Assembly: GCF_004345265.1 (NCBI RefSeq)
Contig: NZ_SLUM01000027.1
Location: 1-51,690, forward strand
Length of the DNA stretch: 51,690 bases
Reading direction: 5' to 3'
DNA from: Allofournierella massiliensis
GTDB lineage: Bacteria; Bacillota; Clostridia; Oscillospirales; Ruminococcaceae
The notes below the pieces were generated by a model. It was not told where the DNA came from. It saw nothing but the letters and a program-made list of their open reading frames with translations, and ran no database searches. How positions within the stretch are numbered: position 1 is the first letter of the stretch; every line of letters starts with the position of its first letter. Position numbers and translations under genes: made by a program. Below, one piece after another: positions 46,635 through 51,690 of this stretch.

Positions 46635-47930
46635 ATGCTGGACTTGCGTTTTGTACGGGAGAACCCGGAGCTTGTCAAGGAAAACATCAAAAAGAAATTC
46701 CAGGATTCCAAGCTGCCTCTGGTGGATGAGGTTATCGCTCTGGATACCGAGAACCGCAACACCGTTACCGAGGCGAACAATCTGCGCAGCGAGCGCAACA
46801 AGCTCTCCAAGCAGATCGGCGCTCTGATGGGTCAGAAGAAGTTTGAGGAGGCCGAGGCCGTGAAGGCTCAGGTGGCCGCTCAGGCAGACCGTCTGAAGGA
46901 GCTGGAGGCCAAGGAGACCGAGCTGGAGGAGAAGATCCGCAATATCATGCTGGTCATCCCCAACATGATCGATCCCAGTGTGCCCATTGGCCCGGACGAC
47001 AGCCACAACGTGGAAGTGGAGCGCTTCGGTGAGCCTGTGGTACCGGATTTCGAGATTCCCTACCACACCGAGATCATGGAGAGCTTCGACGGCATCGATC
47101 TGGACAGCGCCCGCCGCGTGGCCGGCAACGGCTTCTACTACCTGCTGGGCGACATTGCCCGTCTGCATGAGGCGGTGCTGGCTTATGCCCGCGACTTCAT
47201 GATCAACAAGGGCTTTACCTATGTGATTCCTCCCTTTATGATGCACGGCAGCGTGGTGCAGGGTGTTATGAGCTTCCCTGAGATGGATGCCATGATGTAT
47301 AAGATCGAGGGTGAGGATCTTTATCTGATCGGCACCAGCGAGCACACCATGATCGGCCGCTTTGTGGATCAGCTGATCCCCGAGGCCAAGCTGCCCCAGA
47401 CCCTGACCAGCTACAGCCCCTGCTTCCGCAAGGAGAAGGGCGCACACGGTCTGGAGGAGCGCGGCGTATACCGCATCCATCAGTTCGAGAAACAGGAGAT
47501 GATCGTGGTCTGCAAGCCGGAAGACAGCATGGAGTGGTACGACAAGATGTGGCATAACAGCGTGGAGCTGTTCCGCAGCCTGGATATCCCCGTGCGTCAG
47601 CTGGAGTGCTGCTCCGGCGACCTGGCTGACCTGAAGGTCAAGAGCTGCGACATCGAGGCCTGGAGCCCCCGTCAGAAGAAGTACTTCGAGGTATGCAGCT
47701 GCTCCAACCTGGGCGACGCTCAGAGCCGCCGCCTGAAGATCCGTGTGAAGGGCGAGGATGGCCGCAACTATCTGCCCCACACCCTGAACAACACCTGTGT
47801 GGCTCCTCCGCGTATGCTGATCGCCTTCCTGGAGAACAACCTGCAGGCAGACGGCACCGTGAAGATCCCCGAGGTGCTGCGTCCCTATATGGGCGGAAAG
47901 GAACTGCTGGTTCCCAAGCGCGGCAAGTAA
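46635..47930 (+). CDS. serS: Seryl-tRNA synthetase
   Basis: A class II synthetase that charges tRNA-Ser. The 431-aa protein has the long N-terminal coiled-coil arm (about 25-105), the TSEH motif, the motif 2 region FRKEKGAHGLEERGVYRIHQF and the motif 3 region TLNNTCVAPPRMLIAFLENN. Codon use looks strongly biased. It follows spo0J by 18 nt and has a strong terminator. Confidence 0.97.
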   Translation: MLDLRFVRENPELVKENIKKKFQDSKLPLVDEVIALDTENRNTVTEANNLRSERNKLSKQIGALMGQKKFEEAEAVKAQVAAQADRLKELEAKETELEEKIRNIMLVIPNMIDPSVPIGPDDSHNVEVERFGEPVVPDFEIPYHTEIMESFDGIDLDSARRVAGNGFYYLLGDIARLHEAVLAYARDFMINKGFTYVIPPFMMHGSVVQGVMSFPEMDAMMYKIEGEDLYLIGTSEHTMIGRFVDQLIPEAKLPQTLTSYSPCFRKEKGAHGLEERGVYRIHQFEKQEMIVVCKPEDSMEWYDKMWHNSVELFRSLDIPVRQLECCSGDLADLKVKSCDIEAWSPRQKKYFEVCSCSNLGDAQSRRLKIRVKGEDGRNYLPHTLNNTCVAPPRMLIAFLENNLQADGTVKIPEVLRPYMGGKELLVPKRGK

Positions 47931-47942
47931 ATAACAATCAGG

Positions 47943-47977
47943 CAGCCTCCGGACACTGGTTCGGAGGCTGGTTTTTT
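47943..47977 (+). terminator. Terminator of serS
   Basis: A 9-bp perfect stem (47943-47951 with 47962-47970), then G and six T. Confidence 0.92.
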
Positions 47978-48027
47978 GCAATGGTAAAAAATGGAAGAAA
48001 TTTTTTAAAAAAAAGATGAAAAAACTG

Positions 48028-48056
48028 TTGACAAGTCATTGTCTGTTTAATATAAT
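48028..48056 (+). promoter_or_regulatory. Promoter of the tRNA-Met/tRNA-Glu unit
   Basis: Perfect TTGACA (48028-48033), 17-nt spacer, perfect TATAAT (48051-48056). Confidence 0.93.
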
Positions 48057-48090
48057 ATAAAAGCGCCCTACATACGGCGCAATTTTATAT

Positions 48091-48167
48091 GGCGGTATAG
48101 CTCAGTTGGCTAGAGCATTCGGTTCATACCCGAAGTGTCACCGGTTCGAATCCAGTTACCGCTACCA
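48091..48167 (+). tRNA. tRNA-Met (CAT), elongator type
   Basis: 77 nt with encoded CCA. The acceptor stem GGCGGTA pairs with TACCGCT through a G1-U72 wobble. The anticodon loop TTCATAC gives CAT. The first pair is not the C1-A72 mismatch of initiators, and the sequence resembles elongator Met. One C-A mismatch is seen in the T stem. A lysidine-modified tRNA-Ile2 cannot be fully excluded. Confidence 0.9.
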
Positions 48168-48169
48168 AC

Positions 48170-48257
48170 AAATACAAGGTTTAGCTAGAATACTTGGGGG
48201 TTACCCGCAATAGTGGGTGATGAAGTATGCTTGCTGTTTTAGCTAAACTTTGTATTT
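48170..48257 (+). repeat. Nested inverted-repeat element between two tRNAs
   Basis: An 18-bp terminal inverted repeat with one G-U pair (48170-48187 with 48240-48257) encloses a second stem (48190-48195 with 48223-48228). That in turn encloses a third (48203-48208 with 48213-48218). It is much more A/T-rich than its surroundings. It starts 3 nt after tRNA-Met and ends 6 nt before tRNA-Glu. It could be a MITE-like insertion or a processing structure. Confidence 0.75.
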
Positions 48258-48263
48258 TTATAA

Positions 48264-48338
48264 GGCCCATTGGTCAAGCGGTCAAGACATCGCCCTTTCA
48301 CGGCGGTAACCCGGGTTCGATTCCCGGATGGGTCACCA
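48264..48338 (+). tRNA. tRNA-Glu (TTC)
   Basis: 75 nt with encoded CCA; acceptor GGCCCAT with ATGGGTC, anticodon loop CTTTCAC. Reads GAA and GAG. Confidence 0.96.
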
Positions 48339-48341
48339 GAA

Positions 48342-48378
48342 GCCCGGATCTGTTTTTCAGCAGGTTCGGGTTTTTTCT
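48342..48378 (+). terminator. Terminator after tRNA-Glu
   Basis: A 10-bp stem with G-U pairs (CCCGGATCTG with CAGGTTCGGG), followed by six T. Confidence 0.85.
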
Positions 48379-48437
48379 TACTGTAACAGGTTAAGAAAAA
48401 TGGATGTTCCACGTAAGAAAACAAGGAGAATAATTAT

Positions 48438-49280
48438 ATGGAAAAACAACAAAAGCAGTCGCCTGCCATGATGCTTCTGCGGTTGCTGCAGGGAGCACTC
48501 ATCGGATTGGGCGCGGTGCTGCCGGGAATTTCCGGTGGGGTGCTCTGTGTGATTTTTGGAATCTACCGGCCGGTGATGGAATTGCTGTCTGACCCGAAGA
48601 AACATTATAAAACCCACCTGCCCAGGCTTGCCCCGGTCTTTCTGGGCATGGGAATCGGCTTTCTGGGTGTAGCCAATCTGCTGGCCTTTTTTCTGGAGCG
48701 GTATCCCAATCAGTCGGTCTGTCTGTTCGTAGGCCTGATCGGCGGAATGCTTCCTTCGCTGATGAAACAGGCAGGAGAAAAGGGACGGAGTAAAGGATCC
48801 TGGATCTCGCTGCTTGTGGCGTTTACGGTGGTATTAGGGCTGCTGGTTGGGCTGGAGCTGTTCTCCGTGCAGGTAACGCCTTCGGTGCTCTGGTATCTGT
48901 TCTGTGGCTTTTGCCTGGCCCTCAGCATGATTGCACCGGGCATGAGTTTTTCCACTCTGCTGATGCCGCTGGGTCTCTATACGCCCTTTGTGGAAGGGCT
49001 GGGCCGGCTGCGGCCTTCGGTTCTGGTGCCGGGGGTGCTTGGCGCAGTGGTTACCATTGTGCTGCTGGCAAAGGCGGTGGATCGGCTGTTTGAACGGCAC
49101 TACTCCATTGCATTTCATGCCATTGTGGGTGTGGTATCAGCAGCTACGCTGGTCATTATTCCGTTCCGGGATATGGCATCCTCGTTCGCGGCGCTGCTCA
49201 GTGATCTCATCTGCCTGGCTGTGGGTGTTGTGCTGGCGCTTGCATTGGACCGGTTCAACGCCCGTTTTCCCAAAGAGTGA
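48438..49280 (+). CDS. DUF368 membrane protein, probable undecaprenyl-phosphate transporter (PopT type)
   Basis: The 280-aa protein has about eight membrane segments and the two internally repeated DUF368 motifs PGISGG (29-34) and PGMSFS (167-172). DUF368 proteins have been linked to recycling of the lipid carrier undecaprenyl phosphate across the membrane; applying that here is by family only. AGGAG precedes ATG 48438. Confidence 0.88.
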   Translation: MEKQQKQSPAMMLLRLLQGALIGLGAVLPGISGGVLCVIFGIYRPVMELLSDPKKHYKTHLPRLAPVFLGMGIGFLGVANLLAFFLERYPNQSVCLFVGLIGGMLPSLMKQAGEKGRSKGSWISLLVAFTVVLGLLVGLELFSVQVTPSVLWYLFCGFCLALSMIAPGMSFSTLLMPLGLYTPFVEGLGRLRPSVLVPGVLGAVVTIVLLAKAVDRLFERHYSIAFHAIVGVVSAATLVIIPFRDMASSFAALLSDLICLAVGVVLALALDRFNARFPKE

Positions 49281-49341
49281 GAAAAAGGACACAAAAACAT
49301 ATAAAAGTAATACTTTTTTTGCAGAAACACGGAAAAACCTG

Positions 49342-49370
49342 TTGACAAGGCAGGAAAAAGCGTGTAAATA
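49342..49370 (+). promoter_or_regulatory. Promoter of kup
   Basis: TTGACA (49342-49347), 17-nt spacer, TAAATA (49365-49370). The leader carries an 11-bp perfect hairpin (49392-49402 with 49409-49419) without a T-run. Confidence 0.8.
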
Positions 49371-49454
49371 GAAAGAACGACCCAAACAGGTGCCCCGGCT
49401 GACAGGATTCAGCCGGGGCCAAACAGTATCAAGACAGAGGAGAATGGAGTCAAC

Positions 49455-51494
49455 ATGACGGCAGCAGAAAAACGACCAGCGATCCCGATCAGCCCCGCAG
49501 CGGCGCTGGTGGCCATTGGTGTGGTATACGGCGATATTGGAACCTCGCCCATGTATGTGATGAAATCCATTGTAGCAGGCAACGGAGGGCTTCAGAATGC
49601 AGACCCGCAGCTGATTCTGGGGTCACTGTCGCTGGTGATCTGGACGCTGACCCTTCTGACCACCGTAAAATATGTGCTGGTGGCCATGCAGGCGGATAAC
49701 CATGGGGAAGGTGGTATCTTTTCGCTGTACAGCATTGTGCGCCGCAGCCGAAAGCATCTGGTGGTGCTGGCGATGGTGGGCGGGGCCGCGCTGCTGGCGG
49801 ACGGCGTGCTCACACCTGCAGTAACCGTAACAACCGCTGTGGAAGGCCTGCGCAGTATTCCGGCACTGGAAATTCTGTTGGGACCGGGGCAGGGAAGGAT
49901 CATACAGATCACACTGGTGATTCTGGCAGTGCTGTTCCTGATCCAGAGGGCAGGAACCAGTTCCATCGGTAAGGCGTTCGGCCCAATTATGACCATCTGG
50001 TTTCTGTTTCTCGGGGGAATGGGCCTTTACCACATGGCAGGAGATTGGACAGTGCTGCAGGCGCTGAATCCGATGCTGGCGTTGCGTGTGCTGGTGAGTC
50101 CTTATAATAAAATGGGCTTTTTCATTCTGGGCAGCGTGTTTCTGGCAACCACCGGTGCAGAAGCTTTGTATTCGGATATGGGTCATGTGGGCAAGGGCAA
50201 TATCTATATCAGCTGGCCCTTTGTAAAGATCTGCCTGATTCTGAACTATCTGGGGCAGGGAGCCTGGCTCATTGCTCATCGGCAGGACAAGGAGCTGGGC
50301 AGGATACAGGATATGAATCCGTTCTTTGAAATGGTGCCGCCTCAGCTGCGGCTGCTGGCAGTGCTGCTGGGTACACTGGCAGCTATTATCGCTTCCCAGG
50401 CGTTGATCACCGGAGCATTCACCATGGTGTCCGAAGCCTGTAAGCTGGATCTGATGCCCCACATGCAGATCATCTATCCGTCTCGTACCATGGGGCAGCT
50501 GTATATCCCGCTGGTGAATACCTGCCTGTGGGTAGGCTGTTCGCTGCTGGTGCTGTACTTCCGATCCAGCCATCGAATGGAGGCGGCCTATGGTCTGGCC
50601 ATTACGGTGACCATGCTCATGACCACCATGCTGCTGTTTGTGTTCCTGCATGACAAAAAGCGCCGTGGGCCTGTTGCGTGGGGATTTCTGCTCCTGTTTG
50701 GCGGGCTGGAGCTGATGTTCCTGCTGTCCAGCCTGACCAAGTTTGCGGAAGGCGGTTATGTGGCCGTGGCACTGGCAGCGGTGCTGCTCTTCATCATGTA
50801 CATCTGGCATCGGGGCACACAGGTGGAGGATACCCAGGCCATCTATCTGAACGTGGATACCTACAAAGAGGTGTTGGGTCAGCTGCGTGATGACGAAAGC
50901 ATTCCATGTTTTACGGATAATCTGATTTATCTGACCAAGAGCCATTACCACAATTTCGTGGAGCGGGACATTCTGTATTCCATTCTGGAAAAAGGACCCA
51001 AGCGGGCGAAGGCCTACTGGTTTGTGAGCATTCATGTGGAGGATGTGCCTTATAAACGGGAATATGAGGTGGAGAACTTCGGAACCGATTATATCTTCCG
51101 GGTTCGGCTCAATCTGGGGTTTAAGGAAAACCAGCGGATCAATGTGTATCTGCGCCAGATTGTGCAGGAGCTGATGGAGGATGGAGAACTTCCCCTGCAA
51201 AAACAGCGTTACGCGGTGGAAGAACCGGGTGATGTGGGCGGATTCAAGTTCTGTATCATCCGCAAGCGTGTTGTGCCTGAAAGTGATCTCCCGGCTTCCG
51301 ATCAGGGGATTCTGACTGTGAAATATGCGATTCGCCATGTGGCCGGATCTCCGGCCCGCTGGTACGGACTGGAGAACTCGGTGCTGGCGGTGGAGTATCT
51401 GCCTTTGTTTGTGAGAATGAAGGAGACAGCCCCCATTTGCAGAAAAGCAGGTTGGTGCAGAAAAGAAGAATCCGCCCTGCCGGGGCAGATGTAA
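49455..51494 (+). CDS. kup: KUP/HAK/KT-family potassium transporter
   Basis: Imports K+, likely with protons. The 679-aa protein starts with the family motif GVVYGDIGTSPMYV (22-35), has about 12 membrane segments to near residue 450, and a cytoplasmic C-terminal domain. GAGG-type ribosome site upstream. It is single-gene with promoter and weak terminator. Potassium uptake is a common c-di-AMP target and darA is in the window, but no direct link is visible. Confidence 0.94.
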   Translation: MTAAEKRPAIPISPAAALVAIGVVYGDIGTSPMYVMKSIVAGNGGLQNADPQLILGSLSLVIWTLTLLTTVKYVLVAMQADNHGEGGIFSLYSIVRRSRKHLVVLAMVGGAALLADGVLTPAVTVTTAVEGLRSIPALEILLGPGQGRIIQITLVILAVLFLIQRAGTSSIGKAFGPIMTIWFLFLGGMGLYHMAGDWTVLQALNPMLALRVLVSPYNKMGFFILGSVFLATTGAEALYSDMGHVGKGNIYISWPFVKICLILNYLGQGAWLIAHRQDKELGRIQDMNPFFEMVPPQLRLLAVLLGTLAAIIASQALITGAFTMVSEACKLDLMPHMQIIYPSRTMGQLYIPLVNTCLWVGCSLLVLYFRSSHRMEAAYGLAITVTMLMTTMLLFVFLHDKKRRGPVAWGFLLLFGGLELMFLLSSLTKFAEGGYVAVALAAVLLFIMYIWHRGTQVEDTQAIYLNVDTYKEVLGQLRDDESIPCFTDNLIYLTKSHYHNFVERDILYSILEKGPKRAKAYWFVSIHVEDVPYKREYEVENFGTDYIFRVRLNLGFKENQRINVYLRQIVQELMEDGELPLQKQRYAVEEPGDVGGFKFCIIRKRVVPESDLPASDQGILTVKYAIRHVAGSPARWYGLENSVLAVEYLPLFVRMKETAPICRKAGWCRKEESALPGQM

Positions 51495-51499
51495 AGAAG

Positions 51500-51530
51500 A
51501 AGGGACGGGGGAAACGCCCCGTCCCTTCCT
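51500..51530 (+). terminator. Terminator of kup
   Basis: An 11-bp perfect stem (51500-51510 with 51517-51527) followed by a mixed C/T tail; weak T-run. Confidence 0.75.
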
Positions 51531-51597
51531 TTATATATAGGGGAGCAGAGAGGCTGTTTGAGGGAAAGAAAATATGAAATAAATTTCGAAAAAAGTG

Positions 51598-51626
51598 TTG
51601 ACATGTGTTTCCTTGTGTGGTATTAT
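51598..51626 (+). promoter_or_regulatory. Strong promoter at the window end
   Basis: TTGACA (51598-51603), 17-nt spacer, TATTAT (51621-51626), overlapping TATAAT. The downstream gene is outside the window. The final bases repeat the sequence found just before this -35, suggesting a second tandem promoter. Confidence 0.75.
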
Positions 51627-51690
51627 AATCAAGCTGTCGCGAGAGACAGCGAGCCGCTGAAAAGCTGATAAAAAATATTTCAAAAAAGTG

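Noticed and set aside
48405-48414. A half parS (TGTTCCACGT) before the DUF368 gene
   Set aside because: The right half reads AAGAAA and breaks the palindrome; counted only as a degenerate half-site.
49371-49454. A c-di-AMP (ydaO-type) riboswitch before kup
   Set aside because: The leader is only about 80 nt and holds a single hairpin, far short of the ydaO architecture.

Overview
The window is the replication-origin region of a GC-rich, low-redundancy Clostridia chromosome. The gene order dnaA-dnaN-yaaA-recF-remB-gyrB-gyrA on one side and rpmH-rnpA-yidD-yidC-jag-mnmE-mnmG-rsmG-noc-soj-spo0J on the other is the classical Firmicutes origin order. A pyruvate:ferredoxin oxidoreductase, a clostridial 2[4Fe-4S] ferredoxin, RemB, RicT and DarA point to an anaerobic Clostridia member. 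An Oscillospiraceae/Ruminococcaceae-type gut anaerobe is my inference; it was not tested by any search.

Layout. 1-4.4 kb: an oligopeptide ABC transporter operon (oppB-C-D-F, minus strand) with no binding protein. 4.8-6.4 kb: tRNA-Arg, a membrane-anchored degenerate NERD protein, a possible small RNA and an array of 83-bp tandem repeats. 6.4-14 kb (minus): birA, a phosphoesterase, rsmI, trmN-like, ferredoxin, ricT, holB, darA, a rhomboid-like protein and a YitT protein. 14.3-17.8 kb: PFOR. 18.2-19.7 kb (plus): CBS/CorC protein and a Nudix hydrolase. 19.8-25.4 kb (minus): two polytopic GT-C-like proteins, then an operon of DUF2975, XRE regulator, small membrane protein and DUF4173 protein. 25.6-35.3 kb (minus): gyrA to dnaA. 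35.6-51.5 kb (plus): rpmH to kup, with tRNA-Met and tRNA-Glu.

Coding orientation pivots between dnaA and rpmH (about 35.3 kb), as expected for leading-strand bias. Consensus and near-consensus DnaA boxes lie in the 497-bp dnaA-dnaN gap. ParB binding sites (parS) flank the origin: three between noc and soj and one near 25.5 kb. Together with noc, soj and spo0J they form the segregation and nucleoid-occlusion module. DnaA, DnaN, RecF, HolB and gyrase provide replication functions, and RnpA, MnmE/G, RsmG, RsmI, TrmN, SerS and the tRNAs provide RNA maturation and translation. YidC, YidD and Jag handle membrane insertion, and a DUF368 lipid-carrier transporter serves the envelope.

The least ordinary material is non-coding: (i) the 83-bp repeat array with a colinear dispersed copy directly upstream of remB; (ii) parS sites lying inside much longer inverted repeats with unrelated flanks; (iii) a nested stem-loop element wedged between tRNA-Met and tRNA-Glu; (iv) leader hairpins before yidC, yitT and ferredoxin. 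I found no CRISPR array, prophage, insertion sequence or obvious defence island.
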